From: MGML01 sp034416335
Lineage (GTDB): Bacteria > Chloroflexota > Dehalococcoidia > Dehalococcoidales > UBA2162
Length of the DNA: 64,000 nt
Reading direction: 5' to 3'
Assembly (NCBI GenBank): GCA_034416335.1
Contig: DAOULV010000017.1
Location: 1-64,000, forward strand
Of the stretch, positions 18,201-26,803 are shown in pieces. The notes below the pieces were generated by a model. It was not told the DNA's origin and made no database searches. It saw only the letters and a list, made by a program, of their open reading frames with translations. Within the stretch, counting starts at the first letter, position 1. Each line of letters starts with the position of its first letter. The translations under genes and the position numbers were made by a program.

Positions 18201-19442
18201 ATTTTCACCAAGGTTGGCTTTCCTGAGATATTCTGCCGCATCTATGATACCCGGCAGGTCTTCTCCTTCTACACCCAGTTTCATACCCTGATGGGCGCCG
18301 ACCCCAAGGAATACGGCATCGTATCCTTCCTTGAAAAGAGATTCAACGGATTCGACTCTTGTGTTCAGCTTTATTTCGACCCCGGCATTCTTTATCTCAT
18401 CTATTTCACCTTCGAGAATATCTCTCGGCAGACGATATGCCGGTATGCCGACCCGCATCATGCCTCCGGCTTCGGGCAGGGCTTCCAGGATAGTAACGCT
18501 GTGACCCAGTTTGGCAAGGTAGTATGCGGCGGTCAGTCCCGCCGGACCGGAACCCACGACGGCAACTTTCTTTCCCGTATCCGGTAATCTCACCGCCGAT
18601 TTTTTCCAGGAATCATCGCCGTTATCGGCGGCGTAGCGCTTCAGCATCCTGATGCTGAGCGGTTTGTCTATCTCCAGACCCCGCTGACAGGCTTCTTCAC
18701 AGGGGTGAACGCATACTCTCCCCAGCGCTCCGGGGAAGGGTACTTTCTCACGGATAACGGCGAGGGCTGCACCGGGGCGTCCCCTGGCAATAAGCCTGAT
18801 ATAACGGGGTATGTCTATTCCGGCGGGACAGGCCCGATGGCAGGGATATGCCGGTTCGATAGCCCTGACGTGCCGTACGTTATCGCAGACCCTGACGCAG
18901 CGTTCACACATTATACACAGGTTATTGTCACGAATGAAGAAGGGATTATCTTCTCTGACCGGCAGGTTCCGGGGGAGATATTCGGGCATTGTGTCGATGC
19001 CGATGTAGTCGACGGCATCCTGCAGTTCACAACGACCGTTCTTCGAGCATAGTACGCAGCGTTCGGATACATCGACGTTGCGCAGGCAGATGTCGAGAGG
19101 ACCGCACCGCTGCCTGCGGTCGCAGATAAGGCACTCGTGAGGATGTCTAGCAAGGATTCGCTGGAGTGCTTCACGGCGTAATTCCTGAATTTCCGGTGTA
19201 TCGGTATTTACCGTCATACCGTCGGAAACCGGAGTATCACAAGCCAGTACTATTTTGCCGTCTGCTTCGACCAGACAAAGCTGACAGGCCATATCAGGCA
19301 CGATTTCCGGAAGCGGAGTCAGTCCCCGGAAATTACAAAGGCCGGGAATGTATATCCCGGCCTCTTTACACGCGGAAAGTACTGTTTGCTCTTTTTCAGC
19401 TGGAATCTCTTCACCGTTTACTACAATCCTGGTTGTTGTCAT
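15297..19442 (-). CDS. fdhA: Selenocysteine formate dehydrogenase alpha subunit with an inserted GltD-type FAD/NAD module
   Basis: One 1381-residue selenoprotein read through an in-frame TGA at 16929-16931 (Sec838). The context VDHCARL-U-HSPTVAGL is the molybdenum/tungsten-ligand loop of formate dehydrogenases, and a SECIS hairpin follows. Order: [2Fe-2S] ferredoxin (1-80); His-Cys and Cys4 clusters (100-140, HPHECLIC and CVLCSKNGRCELQD); first [4Fe-4S] motif CIMCERCVRVC (176-186); a complete GltD-like FAD/NAD(P) module (about 195-660, VVGSGPAGL and VVGGGNVA); second motif CQFCGACVDACP (674-685); FdhA catalytic part with CPYCGIGC (708-715); C-terminal molybdopterin-binding domain. Likely oxidises formate or reduces CO2 in the cytoplasm; no signal peptide. 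The start is preceded by AAAGGAAG. Divergent from the nuoE-nuoF operon. A plain gene caller would split it in two at the TGA. Confidence 0.93.
16900..16931 (-). promoter_or_regulatory. Selenocysteine UGA codon and bacterial SECIS hairpin in fdhA
   Basis: The TGA (16931-16929) is followed after 12 bases by a perfect 6-bp stem GTGGCC/GGCCAC closing a GGTCT loop. The E. coli fdhF SECIS also carries GGUCU in its apical loop, which SelB binds. Spacing fits bacterial SECIS elements. Confidence 0.92.
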
Positions 19443-19544
19443 CCCTTTTTCTTCCTTTCAAGAGGAAATATTATATATCTGGTTCACACCACACAGTATT
19501 AATTATATAACGAGAATTGAAACAGCAGGTAAAAAAATCAGGCG

Positions 19545-19573
19545 TTTGCATCCTTCTGGTAAGAGTGGTAATA
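19545..19573 (+). promoter_or_regulatory. Candidate promoter of the nuoE-nuoF-nuoG-like-nfnAB operon
   Basis: TTGCAT, a 17-bp spacer and TAATAT on the plus strand. It would give a leader of about 240 bases before nuoE. A second weaker candidate is TTGACT at 19736. Confidence 0.45.
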
Positions 19574-19817
19574 TAACACTGGCCATTACTAGATACCTAG
19601 CCGTACCTTACCATTCTGTGGCATAATATCAGATGGCAGTCTCTTTTTCAAGCCCGATTCCTTTCGGACACAACCTTGTGGCGTGTATGGAAAAGCGGGG
19701 ATGAAAATCCCCTGATGGTCTCCAGGATAATGGTGTTGACTTACCGGAGAAGTATGTGAAAATATGCCTGTGGCGCCCATTGCATACTATATTAAATGTC
19801 AACATACTGAAGGTTAG
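19574..19817. other. Structured divergent leader region between fdhA and nuoE
   Basis: No gene is seen. The region holds several short hairpins: CACAA/TTGTG near 19672-19683, GGGGAT-GAAA-ATCCCC at 19697-19712, and separated TGTTGAC / GTCAACA arms at about 19734 and 19797. They would lie in the 5' leader of nuoE. A cofactor-sensing RNA (for example the Moco motif) is conceivable but I cannot match its consensus. Confidence 0.35.
19623..19651 (-). promoter_or_regulatory. Promoter of fdhA
   Basis: Minus strand TTGAAA, 17-bp spacer, TATTAT, about 180 bases upstream of the fdhA start. It faces the nuoE promoter, and the two divergent transcripts would overlap. Confidence 0.55.
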
Positions 19818-20300
19818 ATGGTAGTAAATTCAGTAACTGAAAAAGATATCAAAGGACGCTTGTTGCCCATCGTCACTCCTTACCAGGGCGAAAAAGGGGC
19901 ACTGATTCCGGTTTTACAAAAAGTACAGGACGAATTCGGCTATCTCCCCAGGGAAGTTATCCCGGAGATAGCCCGTATTTTATGCATATCAGAAAGTGAA
20001 ATATACGGCGTTGCCACTTTCTACGCCCAGTTCCGGTTCGAGCGGCAGGGCGAACACACCGTCAAGTGCTGCCAGGGAACCGCCTGCTACGTTCAGGGCG
20101 GAAAACGGATCCTCAATGCTGTCAGGAACGAACTCAACCTCCCCGAAGGCAAGATTACCACTGACGATTACAAATTCAGTCTTGAAAGAGTAGCCTGCTT
20201 CGGCTCCTGTGCTCTCGCTCCTGTGATGGTAATCGACAAGACGGTATATGGCAGGATGACTCCCGCCAAAGCACGAGAAATAATCTCACAATATTATTAG
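19818..20300 (+). CDS. nuoE: NuoE/HydC-like [2Fe-2S] thioredoxin-fold subunit
   Basis: A 160-residue subunit of NADH-linked dehydrogenase or bifurcating complexes. It has the four-Cys pattern of the NuoE cluster: CCQGTAC (two of them) and CFGSC near the C-terminus, plus LPREVIPEIARIL and YGVATFYAQFRF in the helical N-terminal part. It passes electrons between the NuoF flavin and other clusters. It is first in an operon with the NuoF-GltD fusion 8 bases downstream. The start ATG is preceded by GAAGG. Confidence 0.92.
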   Translation: MVVNSVTEKDIKGRLLPIVTPYQGEKGALIPVLQKVQDEFGYLPREVIPEIARILCISESEIYGVATFYAQFRFERQGEHTVKCCQGTACYVQGGKRILNAVRNELNLPEGKITTDDYKFSLERVACFGSCALAPVMVIDKTVYGRMTPAKAREIISQYY

Positions 20301-20308
20301 GTAGTTAA

Positions 20309-23300
20309 ATGTCTTTTGAAGATATTAAAAAACAGGCCATAGCCGAATGGGAAGATTTACAGCACAGTGATAAGGTCAGAATTCTCATCGGCACGGCTAC
20401 CTGCGGTAATGCTGCCGGTGCCCAGGATGTGCTGAAGGCAATTCAGGATAAACTCAAGGCGCTTGGTATCGAAGCTAATATTACACAGGTCGGGTGTATC
20501 GGACTTTGTTACGCCGAACCGCTCATCGATATTATCAAGCCGGGAAGACCGCGCATTACCTATTCAAGCGTTACACCGGAAATGGTAACACAGCTACTTG
20601 AAGACTACCTGGTGAACGATAATCCGCGTCCCGACCTTGCTCTCGGTACTATCGGCGACCGGGAAGTTGAGGGTATACCGAAACTTTTCGAACTGCCCGT
20701 CCTCAAGCCACAGGTGCGAATCGCCCTGCGAAACTGCGGTCATATCGATCCCCGTGATATCAAGCAGTATATAGCAAACGACGGCTACAGCGGTTTAAAA
20801 AAAGCCCTTACCATGAAACAGGAAGAAATAATCGCCGAAATCAGCAAATCCGGTCTCCGGGGAAGGGGCGGTGCAGGCGCGTCGACCGGTTTCAAGTGGG
20901 AACGGCTGCTCGAAGCACCGGGTAATGAAAAATACATAATATGTAATGCCGACGAGGGTGATCCCGGGGCGTTTATGGACAGGTCGCTGCTGGAAGGCGA
21001 CCCGCACGCAGTGCTCGAAGGGATTTTAATAGGTTCCTATGCAACCGGAGCCAGTCATGCATACATATACTGCCGTGCCGAATATCCCCAGGCTATCGAA
21101 CGCCTTCAAACGGCACTGGCACAGATGAGGGAGAATAACCTGCTCGGGCAAAATATCCTCGGTTCAGGATTCAACCTTGAAATTGAAATTAAGGAAGGCG
21201 CCGGGGCTTTTGTCTGCGGAGAAGAAACGGCATTGATTGCCTCCATCGAAGGCAAGAGAGGAATGCCCCGCTCGCGACCCCCATTCCCGGCTGTATCGGG
21301 TGTGTGGGGAAAGCCATCCAACGTAAACAACGTCGAGACATGGGCGGATGTATCGGCAATTTTGCAGAGAAATGCGGACTGGTATGCCGGTTATGGTATC
21401 GAGAGGAGCCGGGGCACCAAGACGTTCGCCCTTGCCGGAAAGGTCAAGCGAACCGGTCTGATCGAAGTACCGATGGGTATCAGGCTCGGCGATATTATAT
21501 ACGAAATCGGCGGTGGAATTGTCGGTGATAAGCAGTTGAAATCGGTCCTGACCGGAGGTCCTTCCGGCGGATGCCTGCCGACAAGCCTTATGGATATTAC
21601 CGTGGACTACGAATCGTTAGCGGCAGCCGGTTCAATCGTCGGCTCCGGTGGGATGATAGTCGGCGATGAAGATACCTGTATGGTAGACCTGGCGAAGTTC
21701 TTTATCTCGTTTACCCAGGCTGAATCCTGCGGTAAATGTCTTCCCTGCCGGGAGGGCGGCCAGGAGCTGCTGAGTATACTCGAACGCATTACAAATGGCG
21801 AAGGCAAGGAGGGCGACATCGAGTATATGGAATGGCTGGCGAACCTGATGAAATCGGGTTCACTGTGTGCTCTCGGTCAGACCTCACCCAACCCGGTGCT
21901 GACTACCATTAAATATTTCAGGGAAGAATACGAAGAACATATAAAGCAGGGATATTGCCGGGCCGGAGTTTGTTCCGGGCTGGTCAAATCACCCTGCCAG
22001 AATACCTGCCCGGCAGAAATCGATGTCCCGCGATATATCCGGGCAATCGCCGATGGTAAATACGGCGAAGCAACCGCGGTTATCCGCGAGAAGGTACCGT
22101 TCCCGGCTACGCTTGGTTACGTCTGTGTTCATTACTGCGAGTCAAGGTGCCGCCGCGGTCAGCTCGATGAAGCGATTGCCATCAAGGAATTGAAGAGATT
22201 TGCCGCAGAAAACGATGACGGAACCTGGAAAAAGAATATTAATAAACCCGAACCGACCGGAATGAAAGCAGCCGTTATCGGCTCCGGACCTGCCGGACTG
22301 ACGGCAGCGTATTACCTTGCCAGGCGGGGACATGAGGTAACTGTGTTCGAAGCCCTGCCGGTTGCCGGCGGAATGATGAGGGTAGGTATTCCGGATTACC
22401 GGTTACCACCGGAAGTCCTGGACCGTGAAATCAAAGAGATTGAAGATGCCGGGGTAACCATTAAGACCGGCAGTCCGGTTGAATCCCTGGACGAACTGAA
22501 GAGGCAGGGATACGATGCCGTATTCGTCAGCGTCGGCGCCCACAAAGGTAGCACGATGGGTATTGACGGCGAAGATCTGCCCGGCGTTCTGGACGGAGTA
22601 GACCTGCTCAGGAACATTAACCTGGGACATAAGGTGAAAGTCGGTAAACGGGTGATGGTTATCGGCGGCGGGAACGTTGCCATGGATGCCGCCCGCACTG
22701 CTGTCCGTCTCGGTGCGGATGTAACCGTGGTCTACCGCCGGACGCGAAATGAAATGCCGGCAAGCGATGAAGAAATCGACGAAGCCCTTGAAGAGGGCAT
22801 GAAGATAGAATTCCTGACCAATCCGACCGGAGTTGCCGCTTCGGACAGCGGACTGAAGGTTACGCTGGTCCGGATGAAGCTCGGCAAGGTAGATGAAAGC
22901 GGAAGGCGCAGGCCGGAACCGATCGACGGCAGCGAATACACTGCAGAATTCGATTGCGTAGTCAAGGCGCTCGGACAGGAGTCGGTGGTCCCGGATAAAT
23001 TCGGGCTGGAGACGGCGCGCGGTGGAAGAATAGTAACCGACAAGTATACCCTGGCTACATCAAGAGAAGGTGTCTATTCTGGGGGAGATGCATCACGCGG
23101 ACCGGCATCGGTTATCGAAGCAATAGCTGATGGTCGCCAGGCGGCTGTCTCGATGGACCTCTATCTTGGCGGTGAGGGCAACATCGAAGAAGAACTGGTG
23201 CTGCCTGAAGGCGAACTGCCGCCGCTGAATCCGGATGAGATAGAGTCCGACAAATACAGACCTGAGTTAAAGCTTTTACCGGCTGAGGAAAGAATCAAGA

Positions 23301-23389
23301 GCTATGCGAAAGTGCTGCTCGGGTTCGATGAAAAATGTGCTAAAGATGAAACAAAGCGATGCCTGCGGTGCGATTTAGAGGAGAGATAA
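20309..23389 (+). CDS. NuoF-like NADH-binding FMN subunit fused to a GltD-type FAD/NAD(P) module
   Basis: A 1026-residue fusion. Residues 1-130 are a thioredoxin-like [2Fe-2S] domain (ATCGNAAGA, GCIGLCY). Residues 150-540 are the NuoF fold with the NADH/FMN-binding SGLRGRGGAGASTGFKW and the [4Fe-4S] motif ESCGKCLPCREGG (Cys near 473, 476, 479 and a fourth in GSLCALGQ near 519). From about 555 to the end there is a complete GltD-like module with its own Cys-rich head (CQNTCPAEIDVPRYI, VCVHYCESRC), GSGPAGLTAAYYLA and GGGNVAMDAA. Two nucleotide-binding flavin sites in one chain suit a transhydrogenase or bifurcating enzyme. Similar NuoF and NfnB-like parts occur in the Sporomusa-type Nfn (Stn) transhydrogenase. 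The substrate of the added module is inferred. Confidence 0.9.
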   Translation: MSFEDIKKQAIAEWEDLQHSDKVRILIGTATCGNAAGAQDVLKAIQDKLKALGIEANITQVGCIGLCYAEPLIDIIKPGRPRITYSSVTPEMVTQLLEDYLVNDNPRPDLALGTIGDREVEGIPKLFELPVLKPQVRIALRNCGHIDPRDIKQYIANDGYSGLKKALTMKQEEIIAEISKSGLRGRGGAGASTGFKWERLLEAPGNEKYIICNADEGDPGAFMDRSLLEGDPHAVLEGILIGSYATGASHAYIYCRAEYPQAIERLQTALAQMRENNLLGQNILGSGFNLEIEIKEGAGAFVCGEETALIASIEGKRGMPRSRPPFPAVSGVWGKPSNVNNVETWADVSAILQRNADWYAGYGIERSRGTKTFALAGKVKRTGLIEVPMGIRLGDIIYEIGGGIVGDKQLKSVLTGGPSGGCLPTSLMDITVDYESLAAAGSIVGSGGMIVGDEDTCMVDLAKFFISFTQAESCGKCLPCREGGQELLSILERITNGEGKEGDIEYMEWLANLMKSGSLCALGQTSPNPVLTTIKYFREEYEEHIKQGYCRAGVCSGLVKSPCQNTCPAEIDVPRYIRAIADGKYGEATAVIREKVPFPATLGYVCVHYCESRCRRGQLDEAIAIKELKRFAAENDDGTWKKNINKPEPTGMKAAVIGSGPAGLTAAYYLARRGHEVTVFEALPVAGGMMRVGIPDYRLPPEVLDREIKEIEDAGVTIKTGSPVESLDELKRQGYDAVFVSVGAHKGSTMGIDGEDLPGVLDGVDLLRNINLGHKVKVGKRVMVIGGGNVAMDAARTAVRLGADVTVVYRRTRNEMPASDEEIDEALEEGMKIEFLTNPTGVAASDSGLKVTLVRMKLGKVDESGRRRPEPIDGSEYTAEFDCVVKALGQESVVPDKFGLETARGGRIVTDKYTLATSREGVYSGGDASRGPASVIEAIADGRQAAVSMDLYLGGEGNIEEELVLPEGELPPLNPDEIESDKYRPELKLLPAEERIKSYAKVLLGFDEKCAKDETKRCLRCDLEER

Positions 23390-23402
23390 GCGTTATATCC
23401 CG

Positions 23403-25931
23403 ATGAGTAAGATATCACTGACCGTAGATGACACACAGGTAACCGTGGACAGCGGTATAACGGTATTGAAAGCTGCTGAAGCAGCGGGAGTTTATATACC
23501 GACACTATGCTACCACCCGTATCTGACGCCCTACGGCGGATGCCGCGTCTGCATAGTCGAGATTGAAAATATGAGGGGATTCCCCACCTCCTGTACCACT
23601 CCAGCTACAGACGGAATGGTGGTTCATACCAATACCGAGCAACTCCAGGGACTGAGAAGAGGTTTCCTGGAACTGATGCTGGCGAAACATCCCAATTCTT
23701 GTATTACCTGCGACCGGAGGAACGACTGCGATCCCTACCGGGAAACGATGAAGAAAGTCGGAGTGACCACCGGCTGCAAGTTCTGCCCGAATAAAGGGAA
23801 TTGTGAACTCCAGGAAGCTGCCGAGTACGTCGGCCTGACTGAAATAAGAATTCCGAACAAGTACCGCGAACTACAGCCTGATAATCGCGACCCCTTCTTC
23901 CGGCGCGATTATAACCTCTGCATCCTCTGCGGTCGCTGCGTCAGGGTGTGCCAGGAAGTCAGGGGTATAGGCGCCATAGCTTTCACCTACAGGAGCCGTG
24001 AAGCCCTGGTAGGAACCGCCTTCGGTGAGACGCTTCAGGAAGCGGACTGTCGTTTCTGCGGTGCCTGCGTAGATATTTGTCCCACCGGCGCCCTTGCCGA
24101 TAGGCGGCGCAAGTGGGAAGGACTGCCGGACGAAACGGTCGTCACTACCTGTCCTTATTGTGGCGTCGGGTGCCAGTTCGAGGTTGAAATAAGTAAAAGT
24201 AAAGTAATAGGGCTGATTCCGGTAGCGGAAAGTGTGAACAAAGGTCAGTCCTGCGTTCGCGGACGCTTCGGAATAGTCGAAATCGTCAACCACGTAAAAC
24301 GATTGAAAGCCCCCATGCTGAAGCGCAACAATGAACTGGTTGAAGAAAGCTGGAACAAGACGCTCGATACGGTAGCTGAAAAACTCGGCGGATATAAAAG
24401 GGACGAAATAGCGGTAATAAACTGCTCCGAAACAACGAATGAAGACAACTATGTACTCCAGAAACTGGCGCGAACGGTACTGGGTACGAATAACATAGAC
24501 CATGCCGGCAGGCTTGGGCGGGTCCCCGCCCCGGGCAGGGGAGAAACAAAGGACTATATCTCGAAAATAGCGAACGCCGGCTGTATCCTGGCTGTAGGTA
24601 CGGACCCCACCGTTTCCCAGCCGGTTATCGCGGTGGAGATAAAACGGGCGGTAGATAACGGCGGTAGACTGATAGTCGCCAGCCCTTACCGCAGCGGATT
24701 ATGCCGGTCCGCCGATATATGGCTCCAGTACCGACCCGGCACGGAGATTGCCCTGCTCGGCGGAATTATGAAGGTAATTATAGACGAGAAGCTGGAAAAT
24801 GCGGCTTCTGTTAAGAAATACGGCGGTGCCGATTCTCTGAAAAAATCTCTCGAAGCTATCGACCTTAAGAAAGTAGCTGAAATTACTGGAGTACCGGTCG
24901 ACCAGATAAGAGAAACAGCCCGGATTTACGCTGCAGCAAAGACTGCCGGTATTATGTACGGAGAAGGAATCCTGCAGCAGTCCACTGCGAATGACGGAAT
25001 AAAGGCTTTGAACAACCTGGCAATGCTCGCCGGGAAGGCGACGAAACCATCACTCGGGGTGAACCCGGTTGCCGGGATGAATAACGTTCAGGGCGCCTGC
25101 GACATGGGTGTAATGCCGGATTACGGGCCTGGGTACCAGCCGCTGGATAAACCGGGACTTCCCTTCGAGGAAATGTTCTCGGCTATCGAAAAAGGCCAGA
25201 TAAAAGCGGCCTATGTCCTGGGTGATGATCCCAGGCTGCGGGGCAGGCTTGATAAGCTGGAATATCTGGTCGTCCAGACCATGTTCCGGTCATCGGTTAC
25301 GGAAAAAGCGGATGCCGTTCTTCCGACTGCCGGTATCACGGAAAAACAGGGAACCGTCACCGGTGACGACAGGATAACGAGGAAGGTAAACAAAGCCGTG
25401 GAACCCCGCGGCGATTCAAAGCCGGACTGGTGGATAATCTGCCAGGTCGGTAAGAGGATGAAAGGCGAGGGATTCGGATTCAGGAGCGCCGGCGGTATTA
25501 CAGCGGAGATAAAGAAGTCAGTAAAAATAAAAGAAAATACCGTTTCGGAATTTGCCGGGCTTGACTATAAGGTCTCGTCCGTGAAATCTGACAGAGAATA
25601 TCCGATGACCATGATTACCCTTCCCAGCCTGTATTATTTCAATGCCGCCGCGATGGACGTCGGTCTGGGAGAATTCAGTATACTCGAGGGAGAGCCGGAG
25701 CTCCTGGTAAATCCCGACGATGCTGCCGGTATGAAACTCGAGGACGGTGGAGAAGCGAAACTGGTATCGAAGCAGGGTAATCTGCCGGTTAAGATAAAAG
25801 TCAAGAACACGATGCCTGTCGGCGTGGTGGCTCTGCCTCTTCACTTTGCCTGCGACCTGCTGGACCCGGTTCCGGATAAGAATTCCGGGTTAAGGGAGTA
25901 CGGCATATGCGCCGTGAAGCTGAAAAAATAG
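23403..25931 (+). CDS. NuoG/FdhA-like iron-sulfur molybdopterin-fold protein lacking the catalytic Sec/Cys
   Basis: An 842-residue paralogue of the fdhA product without the GltD insert. It has the ferredoxin domain (C36, C47, C50, C64), His-Cys cluster (HPNSCITC), CKFCPNKGNCELQ, the paired motifs CILCGRCVRVC and CRFCGACVDICP with only about 34 residues between them, and CPYCGVGC. At the active-site loop the fdhA sequence VDHCARL-U-H reads IDHAGRLGR here: Gly372 replaces Sec and Arg373 replaces His. It is therefore probably not a formate dehydrogenase but an electron-wiring subunit, as NuoG is in complex I. It follows nuoF-gltD by 13 bases and precedes nfnA, so it likely belongs to the same complex. 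Confidence 0.85.
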   Translation: MSKISLTVDDTQVTVDSGITVLKAAEAAGVYIPTLCYHPYLTPYGGCRVCIVEIENMRGFPTSCTTPATDGMVVHTNTEQLQGLRRGFLELMLAKHPNSCITCDRRNDCDPYRETMKKVGVTTGCKFCPNKGNCELQEAAEYVGLTEIRIPNKYRELQPDNRDPFFRRDYNLCILCGRCVRVCQEVRGIGAIAFTYRSREALVGTAFGETLQEADCRFCGACVDICPTGALADRRRKWEGLPDETVVTTCPYCGVGCQFEVEISKSKVIGLIPVAESVNKGQSCVRGRFGIVEIVNHVKRLKAPMLKRNNELVEESWNKTLDTVAEKLGGYKRDEIAVINCSETTNEDNYVLQKLARTVLGTNNIDHAGRLGRVPAPGRGETKDYISKIANAGCILAVGTDPTVSQPVIAVEIKRAVDNGGRLIVASPYRSGLCRSADIWLQYRPGTEIALLGGIMKVIIDEKLENAASVKKYGGADSLKKSLEAIDLKKVAEITGVPVDQIRETARIYAAAKTAGIMYGEGILQQSTANDGIKALNNLAMLAGKATKPSLGVNPVAGMNNVQGACDMGVMPDYGPGYQPLDKPGLPFEEMFSAIEKGQIKAAYVLGDDPRLRGRLDKLEYLVVQTMFRSSVTEKADAVLPTAGITEKQGTVTGDDRITRKVNKAVEPRGDSKPDWWIICQVGKRMKGEGFGFRSAGGITAEIKKSVKIKENTVSEFAGLDYKVSSVKSDREYPMTMITLPSLYYFNAAAMDVGLGEFSILEGEPELLVNPDDAAGMKLEDGGEAKLVSKQGNLPVKIKVKNTMPVGVVALPLHFACDLLDPVPDKNSGLREYGICAVKLKK

Positions 25932-25951
25932 AGGACTGCGGGGTGGATTAA

Positions 25952-26791
25952 TTGTATAAGATTCTGTTGAAAGAAGACCTGGTTCCCAATCTTCAGCTCG
26001 TGAAGATAGAGGCGCCTGAAATTGCCAGAAAAGCGCTTCCGGGCCAGTTTGTTGTTGTTCGGGTAGACGAATACGGTGAACGCATTCCAATGACTATTGC
26101 CGAAGCCGACACGGAAGAAGGCAGTATCACCCTGGTATTCATGGAAGTCGGAACTACCACCAGTAAATTCTCCGTGCTGAAGACAGGCGACTACATATCG
26201 AATTTCACCGGGCCTCTCGGCAGGCCGGCGGAAATAGAAAAAGTGGGTACAGTCCTGTGCATAGGCGGCTGCTACGGCATCGGCGGTATTACGCCGATAG
26301 CGAAAGCTATGAAAGAAGCCGGGAACAGGGTCATCTCCATCATCGAGGGCAGGACCACCGGACTCCTCTACTGGCAGGACAAGCTCGAGGAAGCCAGTGA
26401 TGAACTGGTACCCGTCAGCGGTGATGACTCCGATTCCTACCAGGAATGGATTTTAGAGAAAATCGACAGGTATATAAAGGGTAACGATAAGCCCGACCTT
26501 GTTATAGCAATAGGCTGTACCTTTATGATGAGGAATGTTGCCGAAGCAACCAGAGCCCAGGGAATCAAGACTATCGTCCATCTTAACCCGATAATGGTGG
26601 ATGGGACCGGGATGTGCGGGTGCTGCCGCGTGGAAGTAGGCGGCACGACTAAATTCGCCTGCGTCGACGGACCCGAATTCGACGCGCACGAGGTGGACTG
26701 GAATCTGCTGCTGGCAAGACAGGGAGAATACCTTGCCGAAGAAATAGAATCACTGCAGATGTTCGAATGCAGGAACTGGACGAAGGTCTAA
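25952..26791 (+). CDS. nfnA: NfnA / SudB-type ferredoxin-NADP+ reductase subunit alpha
   Basis: FAD and [2Fe-2S] subunit of NADH-dependent ferredoxin:NADP+ oxidoreductase (also called sulfide dehydrogenase beta). 279 residues, the normal length. It shows the FAD-binding GQFVVVRVDEYGERIPMTI strand, the NAD-binding GGCYGIGGITPIAKAMK segment and the C-terminal cluster site MCGCCRVEVGG with a later Cys (FACVDGPEF). It starts with TTG, preceded by GGGGTGG. The nfnB gene begins 12 bases downstream. In NfnAB these subunits couple NADH, NADPH and ferredoxin by electron bifurcation. Confidence 0.93.
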   Translation: MYKILLKEDLVPNLQLVKIEAPEIARKALPGQFVVVRVDEYGERIPMTIAEADTEEGSITLVFMEVGTTTSKFSVLKTGDYISNFTGPLGRPAEIEKVGTVLCIGGCYGIGGITPIAKAMKEAGNRVISIIEGRTTGLLYWQDKLEEASDELVPVSGDDSDSYQEWILEKIDRYIKGNDKPDLVIAIGCTFMMRNVAEATRAQGIKTIVHLNPIMVDGTGMCGCCRVEVGGTTKFACVDGPEFDAHEVDWNLLLARQGEYLAEEIESLQMFECRNWTKV

Positions 26792-26803
26792 CGGGATAAG
26801 CAT

